A stretch of DNA of 64,000 bases from CALCCV01 sp964388665 (GCA_964388665.1 CAYMBJ010000001.1:67322-131321); one strand, 5' to 3'; shown: positions 1-9,221, counted from the first letter of the stretch. Numbers and translations: made by a program. The notes: generated by a model not told the origin, from the letters alone.

Positions 1-182
1 TTGAGACGAGGACTATCGTCAGAAATGTCTTTGGCGTCCACTTCGATCTCGTTGTAGGACTCCTTAAAGTTGCGAATGGCTTTGCCAATCGACTTGGGGA
101 GTTGGCCCAGCTGCTTACCGCGAAAAAACACCGCGAAGACAAGAATCAAAATCAAAATGTGAGCTAGACTAAGGCCTAACAT
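1..182 (-). CDS. tatA: TatA-type Sec-independent translocase subunit (5' part)
   Basis: Partial gene running off the left edge; the start codon is the CAT at 180-182 read on the minus strand. The visible 60 residues begin MLGLSLAHILILILVFAVFF, a single N-terminal membrane helix. An FFRGKQLGQLPKSIGKAI segment follows, which is the TatA/TatB hinge plus amphipathic helix, and then an acidic tail. TatA forms the pore-like component of the twin-arginine pathway that exports folded proteins. Two proteins in this window, the DUF1552 protein and the carotenoid oxygenase, carry Tat-like signals and could be its clients. TatA and TatB cannot be separated with certainty on this fragment, but the short pre-helix part and the FxxGKxLG pattern favour TatA. 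Confidence 0.85.
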   Translation of the reverse strand, partial: MLGLSLAHILILILVFAVFFRGKQLGQLPKSIGKAIRNFKESYNEIEVDAKDISDDSPRL

Positions 183-304
183 AAGTTAAATCCTAACATG
201 TGAAGAATGTTAAATCAGCTTGAGATTTTGTCAATAGGTGAATGCACATTTGAGAGCTCGGATTTGACAGCGACGACCACGGTGAGTTTCAATGGATTCT
301 CGAT

Positions 305-853
305 ATGAAATCAACTTTGCTCATTGTTGCTCATCCCAATTTGATCGAATCAAATGCAAACCGCGCGGTGCTTGAAAAAGCACGCGAGATCCAAAACCTT
401 GAAATTTTAGATCTGTACGCAGAGTATCCGCAGTTTTACATTTCTGTAAAAAAAGAAAAGCAACGGCTGCTACGAAATCAGGTCATCATCCTTCAACATC
501 CTTTTTTTTGGTACAACGTCCCACCACTGCTGAAGCTATGGATAGATGAAGTTTTGGAGTTGGGGTTTGCCTACGGTGAAGGTGGTACGGCTTTGGCTGG
601 AAAAGAACTGCTTGTGTCCATAACCACCGGTGGCAGCGCCAGCGCCTATCAAAAAGATGGCGCCAATTCCTTTACCATTGAGCATTTTTTAGCAGCCTAT
701 ATTCAAACGGCAAAACTCTGCGGGATGAAATGGTGGCCACATTTGGTCTTGCATCAGGCCGACGTCGCCACGTCAGAGGAGGTCGCTCAACATGCCGAGG
801 TGGTGCAAGCTCGGATTCGTCAACTGATGCTGTCAGAACAGGTACTCTCATGA
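305..853 (+). CDS. kefF: KefF/KefG-type NAD(P)H oxidoreductase, ancillary to K+ efflux
   Basis: 182-residue flavodoxin-like protein of the NQO1/KefF family. The N-terminus STLLIVAHPNLIESNANRA is the flavin-binding first strand and loop. QHPFFWYNVPPLLKLWIDEV and the GY/FAYGEGGTALAGK region are characteristic of KefF/KefG. In the known family this protein binds FMN, has quinone oxidoreductase activity, and activates the cognate Kef potassium/proton antiporter during electrophile stress. Its stop codon overlaps the start of the next gene (ATGA at 850-853), so the two are very likely translationally coupled and act as one complex at the inner membrane. I cannot tell KefF from KefG by sequence alone. 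Confidence 0.9.
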   Translation: MKSTLLIVAHPNLIESNANRAVLEKAREIQNLEILDLYAEYPQFYISVKKEKQRLLRNQVIILQHPFFWYNVPPLLKLWIDEVLELGFAYGEGGTALAGKELLVSITTGGSASAYQKDGANSFTIEHFLAAYIQTAKLCGMKWWPHLVLHQADVATSEEVAQHAEVVQARIRQLMLSEQVLS

Positions 854-2676
854 AGCAAGATTTGATTCACTTGGCGGCTCTGTTTTTATTGTCGACGGTC
901 GTGTTTGTGCCGGTTTTTGTGCGCTTGGGCTTGGGTTCTGTGCTTGGATATCTTTTTGCGGGCGTGGTGTTTGGGCCCAGTGTTTTTGGTCTGGTCACGG
1001 ATTACGAGCACATTATGCACTTTTCTGAGTTTGGCGTTGTTCTGCTGCTTTTTATTGTTGGCCTTGAGCTGGAGCCAGATAAACTGTGGAATTTGCGAAA
1101 GAGAATTTTTGGTGCTGGCACAATACAGGTGCTGGCTTGCGGCCTGTTGGTGGCGTTGGCAGCAGTTTTTCTGATGCAAACCAACTGGCCAGCCGCCATT
1201 GCCATCGGCATGGCCACATCACTGTCGTCAACGGCCATAGCTTTGCAGATCTTGAATGAGCGCAATCTATTGAATACGGATTTGGGCAAGAGCTCGTTTT
1301 CGATTCTGCTGTTTCAGGATTTGGCGGTGATATTGATGATTTCGCTTTTGCCCATTTTGACCACTCAAGAATCGCCGAGCGTTCACATCGGAGACGGCGA
1401 ATCCCATTCGGGAATTTGGCAATTTTTAAAAATTGCCGGTCTATTTGTTGGGCTTTTCTTTGTTGGCAAGTGGACTCTTCGGCCGATGTTGCGGTGGATT
1501 GCTAGCTTGCACCTGCGCGAAGTGTTTACGGCCTTTGCCTTATTTATAGTTGTTGGTATGGCATTGCTTATGGATTCGCTCGGTATCAGCCAGGCCTTGG
1601 GCGCATTTTTGTCAGGCGTCCTCTTGGCAGAGAGCGAGTATCGCAAAGCTCTCGAAACAGATTTGGAGCCCTTCAAAGGCCTATTGCTGGGGTTGTTTTT
1701 TACTTCGGTGGGCTTTTCGATCGATTTGCAATTTATGGCGACAAATGCTGGAGCCATTTCAATTTGGGTGGGTTTGATTCTCGCGATAAAACTAAGTGTA
1801 AACTACCTTTTGAGCTTGAAGTTGAAGATGCAACTATTGCAACGCTTGCAGTTTTCCCTATTGCTAGGTCAGGTAGGGGAGTTTGCTTTTGTGCTGTTGG
1901 GAATGGCTTTGGCAATGTCCATACTCGACAAAGAGACCAGTGCGATGTTGGTGTCGGTCACAGTCGTCACCATGGCTCTGACGCCAGTGCTGGTTTTTGT
2001 TTTGCAAAAGTGGGTCGAGCCGAGGCTGCTTGCAGCCAAAGTGCCTCCCGCTGAGGAAGTCATCGAAAAGGACAATGCGGTGATCATTGCAGGATTTGGT
2101 CGCTTCGGCCAGATCATCGGGCGCTTTCTCTATGCCAATGGATTTTCTGCGACGGTCCTTGATCACGAGCCAGAGCAAATCGAATCCTTGCGTCGCTTTG
2201 GTTTTAAAGTTTTTTTTGGCGATGCCACGCGGGCCGATCTTCTTGAGGCGGCAGGTGCAAAGAATGCTAAAGTGATAGTCAATGCCATCGATCAGGTAGA
2301 AGACAATTTAGCCTTGGTCGATGCTGTCAGACAGCACTTTCCTAATCTAAAAATTTACAGTCGCGCACGCAATGTTCAGCATTACTATGATTTGTTGGAT
2401 CGCAAGGTGGAATGCATTGAAAGAGAAACCTTTGAGTCGTCCTTAAGTTTGGGGGTGGAGCTGCTGAAAAATATGGGATGGGCGGCATATCCTGCCTATC
2501 AGGCCTCGCGAAAGTTTCGCGAGCACAACTTAGAGGCCTTATTGACACTGCATCCTCTGCGAGGCAATCAAACGGAACTCATTGCTCGAGCCAGACAGTC
2601 ACGCGAGGATATGGAGCAAATGTTCGAGAAAGAACGCCAAGCCAGAGTTCGTGTTGGACCTACGTGGAATGCGTAA
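850..2676 (+). CDS. kefC: KefB/KefC-type glutathione-gated K+/H+ antiporter
   Basis: I place the start at the ATG of the ATGA overlap with kefF (850). A longer open frame exists upstream but lies inside kefF. The 608 residues match the usual length of about 600-620. Residues 1-390 are a chain of hydrophobic helices of the monovalent cation:proton antiporter-2 family. From about residue 400 follows a cytosolic Rossmann TrkA-N (KTN) domain, with the NAVIIAGFGRFGQIIGRFL nucleotide-binding loop and the GDATRADLLEAAG segment. The late IERETFESSLSLGVELL motif is typical of KefB/KefC. Expected role: K+ efflux and cytoplasm acidification under electrophile stress, held closed by glutathione and opened by glutathione adducts. 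No clear terminator follows it. Confidence 0.92.
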   Translation: MKQDLIHLAALFLLSTVVFVPVFVRLGLGSVLGYLFAGVVFGPSVFGLVTDYEHIMHFSEFGVVLLLFIVGLELEPDKLWNLRKRIFGAGTIQVLACGLLVALAAVFLMQTNWPAAIAIGMATSLSSTAIALQILNERNLLNTDLGKSSFSILLFQDLAVILMISLLPILTTQESPSVHIGDGESHSGIWQFLKIAGLFVGLFFVGKWTLRPMLRWIASLHLREVFTAFALFIVVGMALLMDSLGISQALGAFLSGVLLAESEYRKALETDLEPFKGLLLGLFFTSVGFSIDLQFMATNAGAISIWVGLILAIKLSVNYLLSLKLKMQLLQRLQFSLLLGQVGEFAFVLLGMALAMSILDKETSAMLVSVTVVTMALTPVLVFVLQKWVEPRLLAAKVPPAEEVIEKDNAVIIAGFGRFGQIIGRFLYANGFSATVLDHEPEQIESLRRFGFKVFFGDATRADLLEAAGAKNAKVIVNAIDQVEDNLALVDAVRQHFPNLKIYSRARNVQHYYDLLDRKVECIERETFESSLSLGVELLKNMGWAAYPAYQASRKFREHNLEALLTLHPLRGNQTELIARARQSREDMEQMFEKERQARVRVGPTWNA

Positions 2677-2730
2677 ATGAAGTCCTGTGTGAAGCATGCG
2701 TGAAATATTTTTCAAAAACTGATCAAAAGA

Positions 2731-3144
2731 TTACTTGCCTTCGATGTTCATGGATTGAAATCCATCTGGGTCGTCGTAATTCATATTGGGAGTTTTCTGA
2801 TTGGGCGACGAAATGATGGATTTCACTGGCAGAGCTTTCGTGGGCAAATTTTTAGTGGGCAAATATTTGGTCGCTTGGGTTTGCTCGGGCTGTACATTTT
2901 CGGGAGCCGAGTTCTCGCGGGCCTTGAGGTCTTTGATGCGGGCGAGCTCTCGCTGATACTCGTCCTTCAGAGAACTGAGTCTAGCTTCATAGTCTTTTTG
3001 GACGCTATCGACCTGGGCTGCGTGTCCATCTTCTAGACAAGCTTGAAAGGATTCCAAAGCGATTTCTTTAGCCTTTACCTTGCATTGAGCTTCTATTGTT
3101 GGTTGTGACCAGGCTATAGTGGCTATGAGCAAGTTAATTAGCAT
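2731..3144 (-). CDS. Small secreted coiled-coil protein, unknown function
   Basis: 137 residues. The start is supported by an AAGGAG box eight bases upstream of the ATG. Residues 1-13 (MLINLLIATIAWS) form a short signal peptide; the mature part contains two cysteines (QCKVKAKE and QACLEDG). A charged helical stretch at about residues 45-80 is likely coiled coil. Then comes a low-complexity tail with the imperfect repeat YLPTKNLPTKALPVKS. The gene is convergent with kefC and divergent from psd. I do not recognise the family; a periplasmic structural or envelope-associated role is only a guess. Confidence 0.7.
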   Translation of the reverse strand: MLINLLIATIAWSQPTIEAQCKVKAKEIALESFQACLEDGHAAQVDSVQKDYEARLSSLKDEYQRELARIKDLKARENSAPENVQPEQTQATKYLPTKNLPTKALPVKSIISSPNQKTPNMNYDDPDGFQSMNIEGK

Positions 3145-3316
3145 TGGCGTCTCCTTAGGTTCAGTGTATCTTCTTTTTAAAATACCGTTGCAGAGCGATT
3201 CTCTGCTCTGCTCTTCTTCTGTTCCAATATTTATGCCAATATTTATGCCAAATTCTGTGCAGTCTTTTTGATGGTTCTCATTTGTCTAATGGTTGGACTT
3301 TTGTTAGTTTTCAATC

Positions 3317-4141
3317 ATGAAGTTTTTTCGCAAAAATTTGAGCAAATTGGTGGGTTTCATTGCCTCTTGTGAACAGCCCCGGCCGCTGATTCTGTTGCTG
3401 ATGCTGTGGTTCAAGTCGCGGTACTCATTAAAAATGGAAGAGGCCGAAAAAAAATGGTATCACTATCGTAGTTTAGGAGACCTGTTCACGAGAAAACTCA
3501 AGCCAGAATTGCGTCCCGTTGCAGTGAGTCCGTTGGTGCACCCCTGTGACAGCGAAGTTCTGCGGTATGGAAAAATCGAAAACGACGTTCTCATTCAGGC
3601 CAAAGGACTCAACTACTCTCTGCAAGAGTTTGTGCCTCTTGCGGATATTCGCGATCTTTACAGTTTTGGAACCTATGTCACTTACTACCTTTGTCCAACG
3701 GATTACCACAGAGTGCATTCGCCCGTTCAGGGTGAAATCAAAAAAGTACTGCATATTGAAGGGGATCTCCGCCCCGTGAAAAAGGAATTGGTCAAACGTC
3801 ACCCTAGACTCTATGCCACCAATGAGCGAGTGTATGTCGAAATTCACACGCCACAGGGGCCCGTGGGTGTGGTGTTTGTTGGCGCGACCAATGTGGGGTC
3901 GATTCGCCTTTCATTTGACCCTAGTGTTCGCGGCAATTCAAAGTCAGCAAAAAAAGGACCGATTGTCTATACACCACCACTGAGTTTGCAGAAGGGCGCT
4001 GAGCTTGGTGTATTTAATATGGGGTCCACCATCGTCTTACTTCTGAGCAGTGCTGTTGCAAAAGATGTGGCGTGGAGTTCGTTGAAGCGCGAAGCCGTCA
4101 TATTCGGGCAGTCCTTGCCGATGAACAATCAGGTGGTCTAA
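3317..4141 (+). CDS. psd: Phosphatidylserine decarboxylase
   Basis: 274 residues, close to the usual proenzyme length for the E. coli-like class. The enzyme converts phosphatidylserine to phosphatidylethanolamine at the inner membrane. The autocleavage site is visible as FNMGSTIVLL: G236-S237 is where the chain breaks and the serine becomes the pyruvoyl group. The histidine of the YHRVHSPVQGEI motif and the DCP/HPCDSEV region are also conserved. It stands alone between divergent and convergent neighbours. A hairpin with a T-rich tail follows directly (4142-4168), which should end its transcript before the opposing ABC transporter operon. Confidence 0.95.
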   Translation: MKFFRKNLSKLVGFIASCEQPRPLILLLMLWFKSRYSLKMEEAEKKWYHYRSLGDLFTRKLKPELRPVAVSPLVHPCDSEVLRYGKIENDVLIQAKGLNYSLQEFVPLADIRDLYSFGTYVTYYLCPTDYHRVHSPVQGEIKKVLHIEGDLRPVKKELVKRHPRLYATNERVYVEIHTPQGPVGVVFVGATNVGSIRLSFDPSVRGNSKSAKKGPIVYTPPLSLQKGAELGVFNMGSTIVLLLSSAVAKDVAWSSLKREAVIFGQSLPMNNQVV

Positions 4142-4168
4142 CAGGCTCCTGAAAAAGGAAGGAGCCTG
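4142..4168 (+). terminator. Rho-independent terminator after psd
   Basis: A perfect 9-bp inverted repeat (CAGGCTCCT at 4142-4150 and AGGAGCCTG at 4160-4168) is followed on the plus strand by CTAATTTTT. It begins at the psd stop codon and abuts the stop codon of the convergent ABC gene. The T-tract exists only in the psd direction. Confidence 0.75.
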
Positions 4169-5959
4169 CTAATTTTTGGTTTCGTTGTCCGCATCATTGT
4201 GCTTTTGTTCACGCCATTTGCGATATTGAGAATCTCGAGCCATCAACTCTGAGTGGGTGCCAAACTCAACCACCTGTCCCTGATCCAAAAGAGCTATGCA
4301 GTCGCAGGCCTCAATTGTTGAGAGCCGGTGAGCAATGATAATTGCCGTGCGACCTTTGAGTATTTTCTGTGTGGCAATTTGAATTTTCTCTTCGGCAATG
4401 GAATCAATGTTGGCGGTGGCTTCGTCCAAGATCAGTATTTTTGGATCTTTTAAAAGAATTCGCGCAAACGAAATCATTTGTCGCTCTCCCAGCGACAAGT
4501 TGGCGCCGCGCTCTTCGATCGATGTCTCAAGACCACTGCGGCTCGACAAACGGGGGTCAGTAAGTCCTACAGAGTTCAGTGCGGCTATCATTGCATCATC
4601 AGAAAGAAGAGTGTCGGTCAAATTTAAATTTTGCCTCAAGGAACCGCGGAAAAGAAATGGGTCTTGTTGAATGATGCCGATCTGTTCGCGAAGACTCAAA
4701 AGAGGCAGGCTTTCAATTGGCTGTTGATCTATAAAGATAGTGTTCACAGGGCTCTGGTAAAAGCGTTGCAAGAGTGCGGTGAGCGTGGTTTTGCCACTGC
4801 CTGTGCGGCCAATGAGTGCCAAGCTTTGTCCACGAGGAATTTGCAGATTGATGTCTTTTAGCACCCACGGATCATCAGGTGTGTAGCGAAAAGAGAGGTT
4901 GGAAATTTTGATCTCTCCGGCGATGGCAAGCGGCGGCTTTTCGAGTGACCAGTCTTTTTCTGCAGACTCACCAAGAAAGCCGAAGATGCGATCAGCACTG
5001 GTGAGACTGTTTTGAAATTGTTGGTACTTTTCTAGAATATCGCGAATGGGAGGCAGAAAGTCCTGTGTATGCAAAAGAAAGGTGACCAACGCACCAATTG
5101 ATATTTCTCCCAATTGCAAACTTCGTGAAGCAAAAAAGAGAGCTGAAGAGAGGAGAATTCCAGAAAACAGATTCAATACGGGTTGCATCCATGCTGAGGT
5201 TAAAATCAATTTGCGACTTTGTCCTTTAAAATTGCGATTGATTTCTGTGAACGTCTTTACACGCTGATGGCGGTAGTTGTAGAGGTGCAAGATTTTCATT
5301 CCGGCAATGGATTCGGTCAGATAAGAGCTCAGACTGGAAAGGAGTTTTTTGCTTTGTCCATGTTCCTTGTTCACTCTTTTGGAAATGTAAATGGAGATCC
5401 ATAAAAAAAAGGGAGTTAAAAATAAACACAATAGCGTCAGCTTGAAACTAATCAGGGCCATTGCTACAACCAAAGAAACCAGTACCATAATCTGCGTAAA
5501 TACAGTGATCACGCCATCAGTAAAAAAATCGCCCAGGGCAGCCACGTCAGTGGTGAGGCGGTTGACGATGCGGCCAGCCGGATTTCGATTGAAATAGTTG
5601 AGCGGCAGACTCAAGAGATGTTGCATCAAATCCTTACGCAGACTCTGCAAGACCTTGTTGCCTAAAAACGAAAATAGATATTGATGTGAGAAGGTGAACA
5701 GCGTCACCAAAATCTCTACATAGAGCAGATAGAGGGCGATGTTCAGGAGCTCAGGATAGTTTCGCTTTTGTATACCCACCTCAACAGCCTGACCCAAGAA
5801 ATAGGGAGTCAGTCGTTGCAGAGTTGCAAGGCCAAGTACCGACAAGAGTGTGATGATCAATAGGCGCAGGTGAGTGCGAGTGTAGGGCCAAAGCCGCCTG
5901 GCCGCCTCAATAAAGCCAATCTTGCGCTCGATCTTATCTTCTTGCATGAAAGTGCTCAT
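4169..5959 (-). CDS. mdlB: MdlB-like ABC exporter half-transporter
   Basis: 596 residues: an N-terminal membrane domain of six helices (about 35-330) and a C-terminal nucleotide-binding domain (about 355-590). The ATPase part has Walker A GRTGSGKTT, a non-canonical signature LSLGERQ, Walker B ILILDEATANIDS with an intact catalytic glutamate, and the switch histidine in IIAHRLST. It starts inside the last codons of the upstream ABC gene (ATGA, 5956-5959), so the two are coupled. With its partner it should form a heterodimeric multidrug/lipid exporter of the MdlAB or BmrCD type. The substrate cannot be told from sequence; assignment as MdlB follows from the active Walker B and odd signature motif. 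Confidence 0.88.
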   Translation of the reverse strand: MSTFMQEDKIERKIGFIEAARRLWPYTRTHLRLLIITLLSVLGLATLQRLTPYFLGQAVEVGIQKRNYPELLNIALYLLYVEILVTLFTFSHQYLFSFLGNKVLQSLRKDLMQHLLSLPLNYFNRNPAGRIVNRLTTDVAALGDFFTDGVITVFTQIMVLVSLVVAMALISFKLTLLCLFLTPFFLWISIYISKRVNKEHGQSKKLLSSLSSYLTESIAGMKILHLYNYRHQRVKTFTEINRNFKGQSRKLILTSAWMQPVLNLFSGILLSSALFFASRSLQLGEISIGALVTFLLHTQDFLPPIRDILEKYQQFQNSLTSADRIFGFLGESAEKDWSLEKPPLAIAGEIKISNLSFRYTPDDPWVLKDINLQIPRGQSLALIGRTGSGKTTLTALLQRFYQSPVNTIFIDQQPIESLPLLSLREQIGIIQQDPFLFRGSLRQNLNLTDTLLSDDAMIAALNSVGLTDPRLSSRSGLETSIEERGANLSLGERQMISFARILLKDPKILILDEATANIDSIAEEKIQIATQKILKGRTAIIIAHRLSTIEACDCIALLDQGQVVEFGTHSELMARDSQYRKWREQKHNDADNETKN

Positions 5960-7692
5960 GATTGCACTCTCTGGATCGCAGCGATTTGCTGGTAAGTTGG
6001 ACTTGAAATGAGCAGTTCTTCGTGGCGCCCTTGGGCTTCAATGCGCCCTTGATTGATGACCACTATCTTTTGGGCTTTGATAAGAGGTGCAATGCGGTGA
6101 GTGACAAAGATCAGAGTTTTGCCTTTGGCCAGAGCGAAGATCTCGGCGAGTATCTTTGCTTCGGTCTCTACATCAACGGCACTCAAGGTGTCGTCGATCA
6201 TAATGACTTGCGGCGCTTGCACCAAGGCCCTTGCGAGAGTCATGCGCTGCCGCTGGCCACCAGAAAGATTGACGCCTTTTTCGCCCAGTGGAGTATGAAT
6301 CCCTTGCGGAAACTTTGAGATTTCATTGGCCAACTGCACTTTGAACAGGGTTTCTGCCACGACATCATCCGACACTTCTCGAGCGATGTTTTCTTTGATG
6401 GTTTCGCTAAAGAGAAACATGTCTTGAGGCACCAGGCAAAAGGTTTGACGCAAACTGCTGAGGCGATAATCGGCGTAGGGGAGGTCATTGATCAAAATTT
6501 CACCCGAAGCGGGTTCGTACAACCTGAGCAACAGTTGCAATAGTGTAGATTTTCCGGCGCCCACTGGGCCGAAAATGCCGACGAAATCACCCTTTTTAAT
6601 AGTCATGGAGAGATCGTCGAGGCAGGGTTGCCCATGCAAATTGTATGCAAAACTGAGGTTGCGAATTTCTAATTTCTTAAACTCACCAATCTGGAGATTG
6701 CCACGATCTTTGATTTCGCTCTGTTCTTTTAGAAGGACTCTTACGCGCTCATAGGCGCCAAAGCCCTTTTGAAACTGGGATAGGCCCATGCCGAGCGCCA
6801 TCATGGGCCAGACCATCTTTTGAATGTATCGCGAAAAAGCCACGAAGGTGCCTATGCTAATGTCCTTTTCGGGAAGATCCTTCAACACCAAAAAAACTAG
6901 AATCACATTGCCAAAGGCCACAGCGCCATGAAACAGCGGCGAAAAGAGGGCGTCCCAGAAGGATGTCCGGAGTGACGAATGGGTGTATTGCTGATTGATT
7001 TTTGCAAAGGCTTCGAGGATTTTTTTCTCCATCGCAAAGCCTTTGATCAGACGAATGCCCGAAACATTTTCCTGGCAAATTCCCGAGAGTTCGCCAAAGT
7101 CATGCTGCTGCTGTGATGAAGATTGGTGAATCCGTCTCATCATTACCCAAATTGCGGGTGGAACCAGAGGAATTAAAATTAAACACTTCCATGTCCATTC
7201 GGAGTTGAGGCTCACCATGATCGGCAATATGATCAGCATAATGATGATGCCGTCTGAAAAAATGAGAATGCCCGAGCCAATATTCTGGCGAAACGTTTGA
7301 ATGTCATTGATCACAATGCTCACTAGATCCCCGACTGGGGTTTTGTTAAAGAACCGCTGACTCAGCGCAAGCACCTTGAGAAAGGACTTTCTTCTTAGGT
7401 CCTCAACAATGTTGGTGTGGAAAAAGCCAAAGCCAAAACGCCAGCCCCATCTTGTCACCGAGAGACCCGTCATCGTTAGAAAGAACAGAAGAATGGTGCG
7501 GTTGATATCCTTCTGTGCGGATTGATTTTCTAAATGATCGAGCGTCGCCTTGATCAAAAGTGGCCAGAGGCCATCGAGCAGGTTTGTAACAATAAGAAAG
7601 AAAAATCCAACAAAGACCCAACGGCGAAATTTGCGCAGGTAATATCGCAAAGGGTGGTTTAGCAACTGCGGGTGAATTTTTGGGTCAATCAT
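5956..7692 (-). CDS. mdlA: MdlA-like ABC exporter half-transporter (degenerate ATP site)
   Basis: 578 residues with the same membrane-plus-ATPase architecture as its partner. Walker A is GPVGAGKSTL and the signature is canonical LSGGQRQRM. Walker B reads VIMIDDTLSAVD: the catalytic glutamate is replaced by aspartate, as in known MdlA, TM287 and BmrC. The partner supplies the mirror image, so the heterodimer has one consensus and one degenerate ATP site, the usual asymmetric exporter design. First gene of the two-gene minus-strand operon; the start lies 21 bases from the stop of the next upstream minus-strand gene, so that gene may be co-transcribed. Confidence 0.88.
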   Translation of the reverse strand: MIDPKIHPQLLNHPLRYYLRKFRRWVFVGFFFLIVTNLLDGLWPLLIKATLDHLENQSAQKDINRTILLFFLTMTGLSVTRWGWRFGFGFFHTNIVEDLRRKSFLKVLALSQRFFNKTPVGDLVSIVINDIQTFRQNIGSGILIFSDGIIIMLIILPIMVSLNSEWTWKCLILIPLVPPAIWVMMRRIHQSSSQQQHDFGELSGICQENVSGIRLIKGFAMEKKILEAFAKINQQYTHSSLRTSFWDALFSPLFHGAVAFGNVILVFLVLKDLPEKDISIGTFVAFSRYIQKMVWPMMALGMGLSQFQKGFGAYERVRVLLKEQSEIKDRGNLQIGEFKKLEIRNLSFAYNLHGQPCLDDLSMTIKKGDFVGIFGPVGAGKSTLLQLLLRLYEPASGEILINDLPYADYRLSSLRQTFCLVPQDMFLFSETIKENIAREVSDDVVAETLFKVQLANEISKFPQGIHTPLGEKGVNLSGGQRQRMTLARALVQAPQVIMIDDTLSAVDVETEAKILAEIFALAKGKTLIFVTHRIAPLIKAQKIVVINQGRIEAQGRHEELLISSPTYQQIAAIQRVQS

Positions 7693-7713
7693 ACTCTTGA
7701 CATACCGATTGAA

Positions 7714-8337
7714 TTAATTGGCGTCCGCGGCAGGGTGGATGCGATACTGATTTAATTCTTTAGCAAAAAACGTAAGCAGCATAAAGATGACGCTGAGTTC
7801 GCGCAGCTCTTCTGCGGTTTTTTCTTGGGCCGCCGTTGGTGAAACTGCCGCCAGGGGATTCACTTTGGGTTCTAAGGAGGGCAGGCTTTTTGAAACGGCA
7901 GCTTCTGCTACCTTTACATTTTGCGCAGGGAATATCTCTTCAATTAAAAAATCCAATACATTCTTTTGTACCAAGTCGGACTCCGCACTGAGATAGGTGT
8001 CCACTTGCGCCGAGTGATCCGCCGACAAGTTCACAAAATTCTTGCTATGTTGCTTAAAGTCTTCCAAGACATTGCTGGCCGGAATTTCGCGAATGCCTGA
8101 ATAGGTTTTGGTGAAGGACTTCCAAACCACCAGCGCCAATATCATAAGATGCTGGTACTGATGCTCTTCAAGCGAATCATTGCCCACTTGCAAGAGCAAG
8201 CCAACCAAATGAGGTTGACGATTGCCCATCAGCTCTATGTTGGACCAGCAGGCTTCAAAAGATCCAAGTTGATCGATCTCTTTTATGGAGTTGTTTATGG
8301 TTTCAAAGCTTATGCTGTTCACGAGCACCACTTTCAT
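7714..8337 (-). CDS. Conserved-looking hypothetical cytoplasmic protein
   Basis: 207 residues without signal peptide or clear membrane helix. The sequence is helical, with HQYQHLMILALVVWKSF at about residue 80 and a Pro/Ala-rich linker near residues 145-175. A hydrophobic C-terminal helix (ELSVIFMLLTFFAKELNQYRI) follows. I recognise no family. It sits 21 bases upstream of the mdlA-like start on the same strand and may share its transcript, but that does not reveal a function. The ribosome binding site is weak; no other in-frame start fits better. Confidence 0.6.
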   Translation of the reverse strand: MKVVLVNSISFETINNSIKEIDQLGSFEACWSNIELMGNRQPHLVGLLLQVGNDSLEEHQYQHLMILALVVWKSFTKTYSGIREIPASNVLEDFKQHSKNFVNLSADHSAQVDTYLSAESDLVQKNVLDFLIEEIFPAQNVKVAEAAVSKSLPSLEPKVNPLAAVSPTAAQEKTAEELRELSVIFMLLTFFAKELNQYRIHPAADAN

Positions 8338-8374
8338 AAGTTACAGAGTTAAGGCCAAGTCGTTGAAGCTCGCA

Positions 8375-8914
8375 TTAAAGTTGCTTTTGCAGCGCCTCCA
8401 TAAAGGCTTCGATGCGTTTCGCATTGGCACCAAAATCATGCTGGCCCAGGCGCGACTTTGAGCGCATGTGAATCATCCACGTGGAAGCTTGCGCTTCGCC
8501 GTCGCTGTTTGACGGAGATTCCGAGCGAGTTTCTATGGGCCGAAGCTCTATAACAAAGTCATCTTTAAATTTTAACAGACTTGTGGTGGCCGTGCCCTCA
8601 ATTCTGCCAGCCTTCGCATCTACGGAAACCAACTGCCAGGCGGGCATGGAAAGAGCTGCTTTTTCTGCCAAAGAGAGTAATTTTTGCCGCTCCATGGAGA
8701 TTGGTCCCAGGGCCTTGAGGTCTTTATAAAAAGACACCTGCTGCGTATAGTACTCGCTCGGATAGGAATAGTCTCGATCTGGATTGCGACTCGCTAATTC
8801 AATGAATTGAGGCGCCACTTCAGATGTCGTTATGTCATTGATGCGTGGACCCAGCCCGCATGAGTTCAACAACAAAGAGCCCAGCATTATTCCACCTCTC
8901 AAGAGTTGTTTCAT
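8375..8914 (-). CDS. Putative lipoprotein, unknown function
   Basis: 179 residues. A lipoprotein signal ends in LLLNSC with the lipidated cysteine at about residue 19. The mature part is hydrophilic, mixed alpha/beta, with no cysteines and no motif that I recognise. It lies 37 bases upstream of the 207-residue hypothetical gene on the same strand. Position suggests an envelope-anchored protein made from the same transcript as that gene and the ABC exporter, but this is inference. An internal ATG at codon 10 would also leave a lipobox, so the exact start is uncertain. Confidence 0.65.
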   Translation of the reverse strand: MKQLLRGGIMLGSLLLNSCGLGPRINDITTSEVAPQFIELASRNPDRDYSYPSEYYTQQVSFYKDLKALGPISMERQKLLSLAEKAALSMPAWQLVSVDAKAGRIEGTATTSLLKFKDDFVIELRPIETRSESPSNSDGEAQASTWMIHMRSKSRLGQHDFGANAKRIEAFMEALQKQL

Positions 8915-9003
8915 TCTAGTATTTTGGTCCAGTCATTCCATGAAGGCAAAGTGAAGCCACCATTTCCAGACTTTAGGCTGAACCACTTTTGTGGTCAAAA
9001 AGT

Positions 9004-9021
9004 CGAGTGCTCTCCTACTCG
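9004..9021 (-). terminator. Possible weak terminator after the 68-residue gene
   Basis: On the minus strand a 5-bp stem (CGAGT/ACTCG) overlaps the TAG stop codon at 9015-9017 and is followed by ACTTTTTG. The stem is short, so this is a tentative call. Confidence 0.35.
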
Positions 9022-9221
9022 AGACTGGAGTTGGCGCCTTCGGCACTCACCTGACGAGCGGAATTGCTCTTTAGCATCGCCAAAAAGTTGAGCGTTTCTT
9101 TTCCGCGACGCTGAAGTGCTAGGCTAAACCCTGCTCCATAAAGCAGCAGCCCGATGCAAATGAGTACGCTCCATTTTTTTAGATAGAAACTTAGTCTCAT
9201 GTTTTTATTATCCATTGACAT
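9015..9221 (-). CDS. Small single-helix membrane protein
   Basis: 68 residues: short polar N-terminus, one membrane helix (WSVLICIGLLLYGAGFSLAL, about residues 18-37), then a polar tail. Three possible in-frame ATGs (codons 1, 3 and 8) lie close together and none has a strong ribosome binding site. Short and unrecognised. The evidence for coding is the clean signal-anchor pattern and a hairpin at its stop codon, so confidence is modest. Confidence 0.45.
   Translation of the reverse strand: MSMDNKNMRLSFYLKKWSVLICIGLLLYGAGFSLALQRRGKETLNFLAMLKSNSARQVSAEGANSSLE

Noticed and set aside
730..849. 40-codon N-terminal extension of kefC
   Set aside because: Lies inside kefF in another frame; Arg/Gly-rich and without SD, while the ATGA overlap gives a standard start.
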